From IMG/VR virus record IMGVR_UViG_3300027741_000246, positions 1 to 25,558 of that record: 25,558 nucleotides of DNA, one strand, 5' to 3'. The DNA is from a virus. Shown here piece by piece: positions 1 to 5,077 of the stretch (its first letter is position 1; the number at the start of each line of letters is the position of its first letter). The translations under genes and the position numbers were made by a program. The notes under the pieces are model-generated. The model was not told where the DNA came from. It saw only the letters and a program-made list of their open reading frames with translations, and ran no database searches.

Positions 1-2
1 TT

Positions 3-85
3 AAAAAACAAAAAAAAAAAAAAAAAAAAAGAGAAAACATTTGCGATAAGTGGTGTTATTCAGCACCTTTAGCAAATGTTTTCTC
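3..85 (-). terminator. Intrinsic terminator of the leftward gene 97-453
   Basis: A perfect 14-bp inverted repeat (31-44 with 72-85) encloses a loop that holds a further GGTG/CACC pair. Read leftward, the hairpin is followed by an almost uninterrupted T tract (the A run at 3-30, broken once at 9). It begins 11 bp after the stop codon of the leftward gene. Hairpin plus U tract is the classic rho-independent layout. Confidence 0.9.
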
Positions 86-96
86 TATAGAGAGAA

Positions 97-453
97 TCAA
101 TTAAAGAACGTAAGAGCCCATTTATAAAGCTCTAACGTTTCTTCATTAAACCAATCATCCTCGTCCCCAGACAAGAATGCGATTTGCCTCTCCACATCCT
201 CTTTGTAATAAGGATTGACGAGATAAGATGCACCAAACTCTGCAAGTTCAGTTTCATCCCAATTCTCATAACCAAATCTTGCTTGAAAATGATCACAATG
301 GTCACAAGAACCATATGCTCCTATCACTACACTGCGTTGACCATTATAGTCAACAACAGCTCCCCAAGTGCCTTGATAGTCACCTGAAGATTTAAAATCT
401 ATCACTGTAGCACCTGCTGCTTTCAACGCAGACGAATAACCATAAGCTGCCAT
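97..453 (-). CDS. Small phage protein with a GSCDHCDHF motif, function unknown
   Basis: This encodes 118 residues starting MAAYGYSSALKAAGAT. The centre reads YQGTWGAVVDYNG followed by GAYGSCDHCDHFQARFGY, and the C-terminal part (FGASYLVNPYY, then acidic) is helix-like. I recall phage proteins with the same order, 'AGAT...YQG...GSCxxCDxF...FGxxYL'; none has a function I know. The paired CxxC could bind a metal, but no second pair is present. The gene is monocistronic, leftward, and ends at a strong terminator. A TTAATTTG sequence on the minus strand (490-483) is one base off the Bacteroidota -7 consensus and lies about 30 bp upstream, so it may be the promoter. The start is the only ATG before the conserved-looking part. 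Confidence 0.75.
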   Translation of the reverse strand: MAAYGYSSALKAAGATVIDFKSSGDYQGTWGAVVDYNGQRSVVIGAYGSCDHCDHFQARFGYENWDETELAEFGASYLVNPYYKEDVERQIAFLSGDEDDWFNEETLELYKWALTFFN

Positions 454-504
454 AAAATATATATTTGAGGATGAAAAAAATACAAATTAAAGAGAAAATA
501 GAAG

Positions 505-1059
505 TCCCCTACTAACACATTTCTGTGCTTTCAGGGAAACCTCAAAATGAGATGAAAAAAAATAATATATACGCATGTCGTTTGCTTTTGTATACAAACT
601 TTCTCCATTATTATTACAAACCTAGTCTCATTATGAATGTCTTTTCAATTCATCTTTAAGATTTTGTTATAGGAAATGGAGACAGAGCAACCTTAATTTA
701 TGTTTGTTTAGGCTGTACACATCAGCACGCCACTCTCCATGGGCATATATAGTGCAAAGTGAGAGAATCGAACTCTATAGAACACTCCAGTCTTTGCATA
801 TCGCTAATATCAAGAGGATAATCCCAATCAATCAACTAATCTGTGGTAACTGAACAGATTTAAACAGTAGTAAATTTTACAGTTTTACTCAACTGGCTGC
901 AATAGGCATCATAAATCTAATAAACAATTATCTGTTTATTGACCAAGATTCATTTAGCCTGATAATACACACATCCATTTAAGGATATGTAAATTGCAGC
1001 AACTTCTTAATTATTCATCTCCACAAGACGGTCAAATCTTGTAGAGGAAGTTGTTTTTT
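505..1059 (+). ncRNA. Candidate large structured non-coding RNA (about 0.55 kb)
   Basis: Helices readable by eye, in order: TCCC/GGGA (505-508/534-537) around CACA/TGTG (516-519/524-527); CTCA/TGAG near 541-551; ATGAAT/ATTCAT near 632-652; ATGGAGA/TCTCCAT (676-682/734-740) enclosing CCTTAA/TTTAGG and GCTG/CAGC; TGCAAAG/CTTTGCA (753-759/792-798) enclosing AGAG/CTCT; AATCTGT/ACAGATT (838-844/854-860); and GCTGCAAT/ATTGCAGC (896-903/993-1000). The last encloses AGGC..GCCT (904-907/957-960) around AATAAACA/TGTTTATT (919-926/933-940) and a CATCC/GGAT hairpin. The array ends in a hairpin plus T6. Phages are known to carry large ornate RNAs such as GOLLD and ROOL. I see the general style but cannot assign a class. 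The 5' end and the strand are inferred, the strand from the T tract. Confidence 0.45.
1000..1059 (+). terminator. Rightward intrinsic terminator after the ncRNA candidate
   Basis: CAACTTC (1000-1006) pairs with GAAGTTG (1047-1053), and inside it CTCCACAAGA (1019-1028) pairs with TCTTGTAGAG (1037-1046) with one mismatch. Six Ts (1054-1059) follow directly. There is no rightward gene upstream, so it would end a non-coding transcript. One pair is C-A as read rightward but G-U leftward, so folding on the other strand is not excluded. Confidence 0.6.
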
Positions 1060-1078
1060 ATAACATAATGGTAGTTTT

Positions 1079-1093
1079 GTGGAGCTCTTCCAC
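1079..1093. repeat. GTGGA/TCCAC hairpin between the two terminators
   Basis: A perfect 5-bp stem with a GCTCT loop lies in the 120-bp interval between the two rightward terminators. It may be part of a second short transcript or simply of the tandem terminator. Confidence 0.4.
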
Positions 1094-1126
1094 GAAAGAA
1101 TAAAAAAATAGAAAAATAGGATTTAT

Positions 1127-1189
1127 GAAGGTTTTTTATACGTTAGTGTTAGCATGATATATCAATGCATCTAACGTTTTTTATCCTTC
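1127..1189 (+). terminator. Second rightward intrinsic terminator-like hairpin
   Basis: ACGTTAG (1140-1146) and CTAACGT (1171-1177) form a perfect 7-bp stem. Its apex can extend through a nearly self-complementary GCATGATATATCAATGC, and a T tract (1178-1182) follows. An outer GAAGG/CCTTC (1127-1131/1185-1189) adds a second helix. It faces the leftward gene at 1479-1847, so it may separate converging transcription. Confidence 0.6.
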
Positions 1190-1191
1190 GC

Positions 1192-1473
1192 CAACAAGTG
1201 AGTTTCCTCTCTTTTCAAGCGGTATTCTTGTTGTTGTACAGCCCAGCACCACGCTATGAGCCGCCTATTAGTTTAATACAGGTAAAAGTTAAACTACGAT
1301 GTAATGGACCTAAACCCTGTATTGTTGATGAGCTGAATGTCCCTATCATATCTCATCTTTACAAATCAAATACGTTTTTGTATTTCAGAACGTATAAACT
1401 GGGGCGTAGTTTTAATTCCCGTCGACCTGTGCCCTAAGGAGAATAAGCAGTTTTATGTCATGCTTAGGACAGG
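1192..1473. other. Structured non-coding block downstream of gene 1479-1847
   Basis: Perfect helices follow one another: CAACAAG/CTTGTTG (1192-1198/1227-1233), AATACAGG/CCTGTATT (1275-1282/1316-1323), GATGAG/CTCATC (1327-1332/1352-1357), AAATAC/GTATTT (1368-1373/1380-1385), and a nested set near 1426-1473 (CCTGT/ACAGG outside, TAAGCA/TGCTTA inside). Read leftward this would be the 3' untranslated region of the 122-aa gene; read rightward it would be a separate RNA. I find no T tract or promoter that settles the strand. A rightward frame of 90 codons crosses it but shows no protein-like features. Confidence 0.4.
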
Positions 1474-1478
1474 CTGAT

Positions 1479-1847
1479 TTAGAATGCAGGGCAAATGCCT
1501 CTACATCCCAAAAACGAGTTTCCATCATCAGACATTACAGGATCAGCCACTGTAAATATCTTGCTCATATCCATGCCAGCTTTAACAGCGGCTGATGCAT
1601 ATAAAGCAGAGACAATGTAGATGTCATATCCATCAGGAAGAGCATCTACGCCTGAGAATGACTTACCAAATACTGGTATACTATCAATTGCAGGTAAGTC
1701 AACTGCATTGATTTTAGCATTTAACATTCCTGTAGAAGGAATAGTTAAAACTATTGTACCTCCTGTATACTTGCGTATAGCAGGATTAAATACTGAGCCT
1801 GAAACCACATTTATGGCATGTGGTGTGCCGTTGAAAATCTTGGTCAT
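1479..1847 (-). CDS. 'TPHAI' family small phage/bacterial protein, function unknown
   Basis: This encodes 122 residues. The N-terminus reads KIFNGTPHAINVV, and the C-terminus holds VSALYASAAVKAG, then FTVADPVMSDDGNSFLGCRG. That order (N-x-TPH-x-I/V near the start, an S-A-L-x-A helix, then a DPV-x-(D/E)DG-x-x-x-G-C-R-G ending) matches a small family I recall from phages and bacteria whose role is unknown to me. The middle is hydrophobic and Gly/Pro-rich with no membrane segment strong enough to call. It stands alone, leftward, with about 360 bp of structured non-coding DNA upstream and 300 bp or more downstream. The ATG at 1847 gives the conserved-looking N-terminus, so the start is fairly safe. 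Confidence 0.8.
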   Translation of the reverse strand: MTKIFNGTPHAINVVSGSVFNPAIRKYTGGTIVLTIPSTGMLNAKINAVDLPAIDSIPVFGKSFSGVDALPDGYDIYIVSALYASAAVKAGMDMSKIFTVADPVMSDDGNSFLGCRGICPAF

Positions 1848-2209
1848 GATATATTTGATTTAATTGGTTACTAAATTAAAAACCTCCCTATGATGTTCAG
1901 GAGTTTTGAGGGTTACCTTTTGGTGTAAATTCAGCAATTCTGCATTTTATCCCCTCTTAAAAAGTTTGCTCTGTTCCTCCTTTAAGCTACAGAGACTGAT
2001 TTCAATGAATATTTGCTAGGAAATCTTACACTTGCGAGAGGGTATATCTCTCTGGGCGTACGCTTTTGTGAACGCAAATATCCATCTAAGAAGGTTTCCA
2101 CCTACAATAGCCTAAATGTATTAGACATCAAAATGTTCATTCTTCAGAAGAACATATAACAACAACCCATTCCCATAGAGAAACGAATCTCTATGAGAAC
2201 AGGAATAAT
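1848..2209. other. Non-coding gap with several hairpins (long leader of gene 1479-1847)
   Basis: No coding frame is seen. ATATTTGC (2009-2016) pairs perfectly with GCAAATAT (2074-2081). Inside, GAGAG/CTCTC near 2056-2072 and a GCGT/ACGC pair give a possible three-way junction. A second hairpin (2133-2155) nests ATGTTC/GAACAT over TTCT/AGAA. Read leftward, this is a 362-nt stretch between genes that could serve as a regulatory leader for the 122-aa gene. No TAnnTTTG promoter was found on the minus strand. Confidence 0.45.
2169..2206 (-). terminator. Hairpin after gene 2210-2473 (terminator-like, weak T tract)
   Basis: CATAGAGA (2174-2181) pairs perfectly with TCTCTATG (2188-2195) around a 6-nt loop, with outer ATTCC/GGAAT (2169-2173/2202-2206). 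It lies 4 bp after the leftward stop codon. Leftward of the stem the sequence is GGTTGTTGTTATATG, which is T-rich but not an uninterrupted tract, so it may stabilise the 3' end instead of terminating. Confidence 0.55.
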
Positions 2210-2473
2210 TTACCACTGGTCCTCAAAGCAGGACATCAAGTCTTTCCATCTAAAATTCTCATCTTTCTCAAGAAGAGAATTTAAGAAATCCATGTCTTCA
2301 GGAGTGGCTTCTCTTACAGTTTTGTCAACCACCTCGAACTCGTAGTGGTTAACAAATTCACGAGCTATCTCTAGCCCGTTCATAAAAAATCTTGAAAACG
2401 ACCCCTTTGAACCATCTTCTGCTACAAAATTGCTGATGGTTACAAACACTACATTGTTAAATGATGATGACAT
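2210..2473 (-). CDS. Hypothetical protein, 87 aa
   Basis: I do not recognise this protein. It has 87 residues: a beta-like start (NNVVFVTISNFVAEDG), a helix with NGLEIAREFVNHYEFEVVDK, then a charged helical end with TPEDMDFLNSLLEKDENF. It is soluble, with no signal peptide or membrane segment. It looks like a real gene: amino-acid use is balanced, it has the same orientation and spacing as its leftward neighbours, and a strong hairpin sits just behind the stop. The leader is AT-rich with no Shine-Dalgarno, as elsewhere here. Small accessory phage proteins acting on the host are often found in such positions, but nothing in the sequence shows a role. Confidence 0.7.
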   Translation of the reverse strand: MSSSFNNVVFVTISNFVAEDGSKGSFSRFFMNGLEIAREFVNHYEFEVVDKTVREATPEDMDFLNSLLEKDENFRWKDLMSCFEDQW

Positions 2474-2527
2474 AATATATAAAATTAAAAGGTTACAATT
2501 TTGTGTGCTATTGCCATTAAAATATTC

Positions 2528-2552
2528 ATTATGTACGGCAATTGTACATAAT
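2528..2552. repeat. Perfect 9-bp inverted repeat in the leader of gene 2210-2473
   Basis: ATTATGTAC (2528-2536) and GTACATAAT (2544-2552) flank a 7-nt loop, 55 bp upstream of the leftward start codon. It could be an operator or a leader hairpin. Two copies of the palindrome ACATGT follow at 2557-2562 and 2571-2576. Confidence 0.5.
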
Positions 2553-2624
2553 ATAACATGTATTTATTTGACATGTGGCATCAGTTCCTCGTATTTAGTG
2601 TCCCTGGAACATCATTGAGACATG

Positions 2625-2681
2625 TTTTGTTTAACGATAAGTTGAAAAAAGCCGTAAAAACTTTTCAAACGTTAAACAAAA
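2625..2681. repeat. 57-bp extended inverted repeat
   Basis: TTTTGTTTAACG (2625-2636) is perfectly complementary to CGTTAAACAAAA (2670-2681). The interior continues with GTTGAAAA.. against CTTTTC.AAAC with small bulges, giving a nearly closed hairpin. No T tract follows on either strand, so it is not an ordinary terminator. It lies in the 377-bp non-coding gap 2474-2850, which otherwise holds only the hairpins listed here. Confidence 0.7.
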
Positions 2682-2774
2682 TGAGTTTGAGCTACCATGC
2701 ACTCCTTTTATTCTACATTCTTTATACTCTATGTAAGGAACATTAAAGAGTTTCTTTCTATAGAAGAACAGAAA

Positions 2775-2845
2775 ACCCTTTGGAGTATATATATAAATAT
2801 TCTTATTCACATTCGTGATGAATATAATATATACCCCAAAGGGGT
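2775..2845. repeat. 71-bp imperfect inverted repeat with TCAC-ATTC-GTGA apex
   Basis: The outer arms ACCCTTTGG (2775-2783) and CCAAAGGGGT (2836-2845) pair with one bulge. The middle arms GTATATATATAAATATTC (2785-2802) and GAATATAATATATAC (2820-2834) pair with bulges, and the tip can close as TCAC/GTGA. The arm at 2832-2846 can instead fold locally as TACCCC-AAA-GGGGTA, so two alternative structures exist. It is immediately downstream of the leftward gene 2851-3150. Confidence 0.6.
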
Positions 2846-2846
2846 A

Positions 2847-2866
2847 CGAACTACAGTGGTAGTTCG
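2847..2866 (-). repeat. Perfect 8-bp hairpin spanning the stop codon of gene 2851-3150
   Basis: CGAACTAC (2847-2854) pairs with GTAGTTCG (2859-2866) around 4 nt. The leftward TAG stop (2853-2851) is inside the stem. With the TACCCC hairpin next to it, it makes a double hairpin at the mRNA 3' end. There is no T tract. Confidence 0.6.
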
Positions 2867-3150
2867 TTTATTGCCATTGGTCTTTGTTGCAAGACCGCAA
2901 GACTTCTTATCTCCTTCTCTTGTTCGAAGGTGAAGTCTGCTACCCACGTTAGTCCCAACTCGTTCTCTTCAAGTTCCAGTATGAACAGTTTCTTGGGGTC
3001 AAATCCCAAGTTTGTGTTTACTATGAAACTTTTGTCTCCAACCACGTAGTGGTCGAAGAATTGTCCTGCTAACTTTGTCTTTTCTCCGTAAGGTACATTG
3101 GCTCTTACTTTTCTAACTTTACTTAATTCTCTTCCTTGTAATGTTGGCAT
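2851..3150 (-). CDS. Hypothetical protein, 99 aa
   Basis: I do not recognise this protein. It has 99 residues with a basic N-terminal third (GRELSKVRKVRANVPYGEKTK), a central beta-rich part (FFDHYVVGDKSFIVNTNLGFD, LFILELEENELGLTWVADF) and a short helical end. It is soluble, with no Cys. It is the first leftward gene and is transcribed away from the rightward block across a 293-bp divergent region. Its codons are less AT-biased than those of its neighbours (AAC and ACC occur), which may point to good expression or separate origin. The chosen ATG follows an AT-rich, SD-less leader. Confidence 0.7.
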   Translation of the reverse strand: MPTLQGRELSKVRKVRANVPYGEKTKLAGQFFDHYVVGDKSFIVNTNLGFDPKKLFILELEENELGLTWVADFTFEQEKEIRSLAVLQQRPMAINELPL

Positions 3151-3295
3151 AATTTTATTTTTATGGGGTCGCTACCCGCTCCCCGCCAATCACAGGAGGA
3201 GTTGCTATTGGAAGTACCCTCCTCCACCATCTACATAAAAAATTTTTGGAATGTAAAGGAGGGGGGGGGGGCTAGAAAAAAAAATTATTTTTTTT

Positions 3296-3323
3296 TTTGT
3301 ATTTGTATTTCCCCTTACCTTTG
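3296..3323 (+). promoter_or_regulatory. Possible upstream rightward promoter (short spacer)
   Basis: TTTG (3296-3299) and TACCTTTG (3316-3323) match the Bacteroidota -33/-7 forms, but the spacer is 16 bp rather than the roughly 19 bp seen at 19761-19791. The -33 part is the end of the T11 tract, so length variation there would alter it. Confidence 0.3.
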
Positions 3324-3423
3324 AAGGGTGGAGGGCGGGAATAGATCTATAGAAACCATAGAATTTTTAGGTTTTATAGCTTATGTGGTTTAGAGGAGTT
3401 TTCACTTTACACAAAAATCTATT

Positions 3424-3431
3424 TATCTTTG
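3424..3431 (+). promoter_or_regulatory. Bacteroidota-type -7 element for the first rightward block
   Basis: TATCTTTG fits TAnnTTTG exactly and is identical to the -7 element at 19784-19791. No good TTTG lies 19-21 bp upstream (the region reads TTTTCACTTTAC), so an activator may be needed. The start codon is only 12 bp after the element, so the mRNA leader would be almost absent. Confidence 0.6.
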
Positions 3432-3443
3432 TAGGAATTAAAT

Positions 3444-3797
3444 ATGGAAAATAGAAAAACGATATTACAGACATTGAGGAAAACACTTCCTGATGTTTAT
3501 TCAATAGCAGAAAAGTATTATGCATTCATTTCTGTTATGAATGACATTAAGTTGTCTGAGAGAGAAATACAATTGATATCATTTTTTGCTGTTAAAGGGA
3601 ATATTTCCTATACAGTGAATAAGGAGGAGTTTTGTAAGAAGTATAATAGTTCTGAAGCTACAATGAATAATATTATTTCTAAGCTTAAGAAGATGAAGAT
3701 TTTGTATAAGGAAGGCAATAGGATAAAATTACATTCTGCCATTCTATTGGATTTTAGTAAGAACATTTCTCTCAATATAAATCTTGTACATGAATAA
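3444..3797 (+). CDS. Winged-helix-like DNA-binding protein
   Basis: This encodes 117 residues. Residues about 35-105 (SEREIQLISFFAVKG... EEFCKKYNSSEATMNNIISKLKKMKILYKEGNRIKL) read as a winged helix: a tri-helical core, a recognition helix around SEATMNNIISKLKK, and a beta wing around ILYKEGNRIKL. The pattern 'EEFCxxxNSSxATxNNIISxLxKxxxLxKE' recalls small DNA-binding proteins of Bacteroidota phages; I know no proven target. It is first in the packaging/head block, immediately behind a -7 element, so a role in late transcription or in terminase or replication control is plausible but inferred. Its stop overlaps the next start (ATGAATAA). Confidence 0.75.
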   Translation: MENRKTILQTLRKTLPDVYSIAEKYYAFISVMNDIKLSEREIQLISFFAVKGNISYTVNKEEFCKKYNSSEATMNNIISKLKKMKILYKEGNRIKLHSAILLDFSKNISLNINLVHE

Positions 3798-4140
3798 GCC
3801 TTCTTCTATGTCGATTAAGGAATACCTTGTACGTTTACAAGCTATGTCTTCTCTAAGAAGTGAGAGTGTTATTAACAGTGTTATTACACATCAGTTTCAG
3901 AGTGCTAATGATGCTATGAAAACAAACAACAGTGTAGAGATTTCTGGCTTTGGAAAGTTTTATTTTAATTTACCAAAGGCTAAGAAAAGAATAGAAGCTC
4001 TTAATAATAAGATAAGGAATTATAAGAGAGCGTTAATAGAAGACAGTCCTTCAGAAATTCTCATAAAAAGAATAGAAGCAAGAATTGTTTTTCTACAGGA
4101 AGAATTAGACAGATTAAATAATAAAACCAATGAGCTTTAA
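3790..4140 (+). CDS. IHF/HU-like DNA-bending protein with C-terminal coiled coil
   Basis: This encodes 116 residues from the ATG at 3790. A TTG six bases upstream could add two residues but is less likely. Residues about 6-55 (SIKEYLVRLQAMSSL..ESVINSVITHQFQSANDAMKTNNSVEISGFGKFYFN) follow the HU/IHF order: two helices, then the 'V-x-x-x-GFGxF' beta hairpin. The long DNA-clasping arm is not evident. The C-terminal half is charged and helical (KKRIEALNNKIRNYKRAL... RIEARIVFLQEELDRL), a likely coiled coil. crAss-like phages are known to encode an IHF-subunit-like protein. It overlaps the genes on both sides, so it is translationally coupled. It may assist DNA condensation or packaging. Confidence 0.75.
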   Translation: MNKPSSMSIKEYLVRLQAMSSLRSESVINSVITHQFQSANDAMKTNNSVEISGFGKFYFNLPKAKKRIEALNNKIRNYKRALIEDSPSEILIKRIEARIVFLQEELDRLNNKTNEL

Positions 4141-4432
4141 ACAAATTTTAGAAGGATGGAGAAATCACATTATTCCTCCAGAAGAATTGAAAGAAGTGAT
4201 TAATAACACTTCTATAGAAAGAATGAATATATGTAACAAGTGTGAATGGTTTTCTGAGAATAAAAAGAAGACAGGGGAATATAACACGTTGCGTCCTGAT
4301 GAACATTGTACAAATTGTGGATGTACGCTTTCTGCTAAAACAAAATGTCTTTCTTGTAGCTGTCCTTTGTCTCTATGGGATGCTGTTACAACAGATGAAA
4401 GTATTGATGACGAATTAAATGATTTGAAATGA
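4130..4432 (+). CDS. Small zinc-ribbon-like protein (eight Cys)
   Basis: This encodes 100 residues. The cysteines are C35-x2-C38, C60-x2-C63-x-C65 and C73-x2-C76-x-C78, with motifs ICNKCEWFS, RPDEHCTNCGC and KTKCLSCSCPLSLW. This order resembles a zinc-binding family seen in many phages; it probably binds one or two zinc ions. Its function is not known to me. The N-terminus (residues 1-30) is a basic/amphipathic helix and the C-terminus is acidic. It starts inside the preceding gene's end (11-nt overlap), and the next gene starts by an ATGA overlap, so it belongs to a coupled cluster leading to terminase. Confidence 0.8.
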   Translation: MSFKQILEGWRNHIIPPEELKEVINNTSIERMNICNKCEWFSENKKKTGEYNTLRPDEHCTNCGCTLSAKTKCLSCSCPLSLWDAVTTDESIDDELNDLK

Positions 4433-4632
4433 ACAATATGACAATAAGGAAAGTGGAATTGTTGGCATTGTTGACAGCTTTGAAAGAAGTGTATGAAACA
4501 ACAGAGGTTAGGTATATTGATATTACAGCAACGCTTCATGACGATGAGGATACATTGATGATAACACCTTCTGAAGACGACGATGATGATGACGAAGAAA
4601 TAATTGAAATTGATATAACGGATTTAGCATGA
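4429..4632 (+). CDS. Small acidic protein, 67 aa
   Basis: I do not recognise this protein. It has 67 residues with an N-terminal helix (TIRKVELLALLTALKEVYETT), a beta stretch (VRYIDITATL) and a very acidic C-terminus with a run of six Asp followed by Glu, then IIEIDITDLA. The charge suggests DNA mimicry or binding to a basic partner, but this is inference. It is coupled by ATGA overlaps at both ends (4429-4432 and 4629-4632). The GAC/GAT repeat encoding the Asp run is a possible slippage site. Confidence 0.7.
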   Translation: MNNMTIRKVELLALLTALKEVYETTEVRYIDITATLHDDEDTLMITPSEDDDDDDEEIIEIDITDLA

Positions 4633-4805
4633 ACACAATACAAGACGCATTTTATTTTATAGAGAAGTTGGCAGCAATATGTGCTACGCCAGGAATTAAT
4701 GTAACAACACAAGATATTGCAAATAATCAAATACAGAGATTGTTGGGTGTGGTGGAACAGGAAGTGAAGAAGATAACAGCACAAAGCAGTGGAATAATAA
4801 TTTAG
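4629..4805 (+). CDS. Short protein, 58 aa, between the acidic protein and gene 4808
   Basis: A complete frame from the ATG at 4629 (overlapping the preceding TGA) to TAG at 4803-4805. It encodes MNTIQDAFYFIEKLAAICAT, then PGINVTTQDIANNQIQ, and ends in a helix with RLLGVVEQEVKKITA. The coupled start, the 2-bp gap to the next gene and the balanced composition argue that it is real. No family is recognised. Without it there would be a 175-bp gap in an otherwise gap-free cluster. Confidence 0.7.
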   Translation: MNTIQDAFYFIEKLAAICATPGINVTTQDIANNQIQRLLGVVEQEVKKITAQSSGIII

Positions 4806-4807
4806 AA

Positions 4808-5077
4808 ATGGCAAAGAAGAAGAACGAATATAGTGAAATCATTGATGTGTTGAAAGAGCTAAAAACTCTCCATCCCTCTTATGGTATGGGAAGACACATA
4901 GCAACAGCTTTAGATGATTGTGGAGACGTGTGGGGAATGAGAGACAGTGAAATGCTTTTTGCTCTACAGAAATACAAGAGTGAATTAGACATGAACATTG
5001 TCTCAGATGATGCCCTTGATAATATTGTAAAGGATGGATTGAATTTATTTAACCAAGAAGACTATGGCGACTATTAA
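4808..5077 (+). CDS. Conserved-looking small phage protein, 89 aa
   Basis: This encodes 89 residues. It has a basic start (MAKKKNEYSEII), then LKELKTLHPSYGMGRHIATALDDCGDVWGMRDSEMLFALQKYKSELD, mostly helical, and an acidic end. The 'LHPxYxxGxHxxTALxDxGDxWGxxDxExLFALxKYxxEL' pattern is one I associate with small proteins near terminase in Bacteroidota phages; no function is known to me. It ends inside the start of the next gene (14-nt overlap), so the two are likely co-translated. Confidence 0.75.
   Translation: MAKKKNEYSEIIDVLKELKTLHPSYGMGRHIATALDDCGDVWGMRDSEMLFALQKYKSELDMNIVSDDALDNIVKDGLNLFNQEDYGDY

Larger units (their letters stand above)
454..1478. other. 1-kb non-coding, highly structured intergenic region
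   Basis: No convincing coding frame spans this stretch. It is rich in perfect short inverted repeats, entered separately as a candidate ncRNA (505-1059), two rightward terminator hairpins and a structured block (1192-1473). A rightward TATATTTG (460-467) matches the TAnnTTTG -7 consensus but lacks a TTTG at the -33 distance, so it is only a possible promoter. Tight packing elsewhere in the window makes a 1-kb gene-free gap unusual. Confidence 0.7.
3151..3443. promoter_or_regulatory. Divergent intergenic region with homopolymer tracts
   Basis: This separates the leftward gene 2851-3150 from the rightward block. Contents: a GGGT-CGCT-ACCC hairpin near 3165-3176; an inverted repeat GGAGGAG/CTCCTCC near 3195-3226; a G11 run (3261-3271); A9 (3276-3284); T11 (3288-3298); a possible promoter at 3296-3323; and the -7 element at 3424-3431. 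No coding frame is seen. Confidence 0.6.

Noticed and set aside
184-387. Rightward frame opposite gene 97-453
   Set aside because: Antisense shadow; the leftward gene has a recognisable motif and a terminator.
1165-1437. Rightward 90-codon frame
   Set aside because: It starts inside a terminator hairpin, overlaps many perfect inverted repeats, and shows no protein-like pattern or family resemblance.
1980-2090. Possible leftward tRNA (TAGC..GAGC D-arm-like piece)
   Set aside because: No matching T-arm or acceptor stem could be found.
2430-2933. Three rightward frames between genes 2210-2473 and 2851-3150
   Set aside because: They cross the large hairpins and contain low-complexity AT sequence without motifs.
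454-3443. CRISPR array or insertion sequence
   Set aside because: No regularly spaced direct repeats and no transposase-like frame; repeats here are inverted and unrelated to one another.
3784-3789. TTG start for the IHF-like protein
   Set aside because: The ATG at 3790 overlaps the previous stop in the common ATGA-like way, and the extra two residues add nothing.
4165-4814. Leftward frames opposite the zinc-ribbon and acidic genes
   Set aside because: Complements of real coding frames; the Ser-rich part is the antisense of Asp codons.
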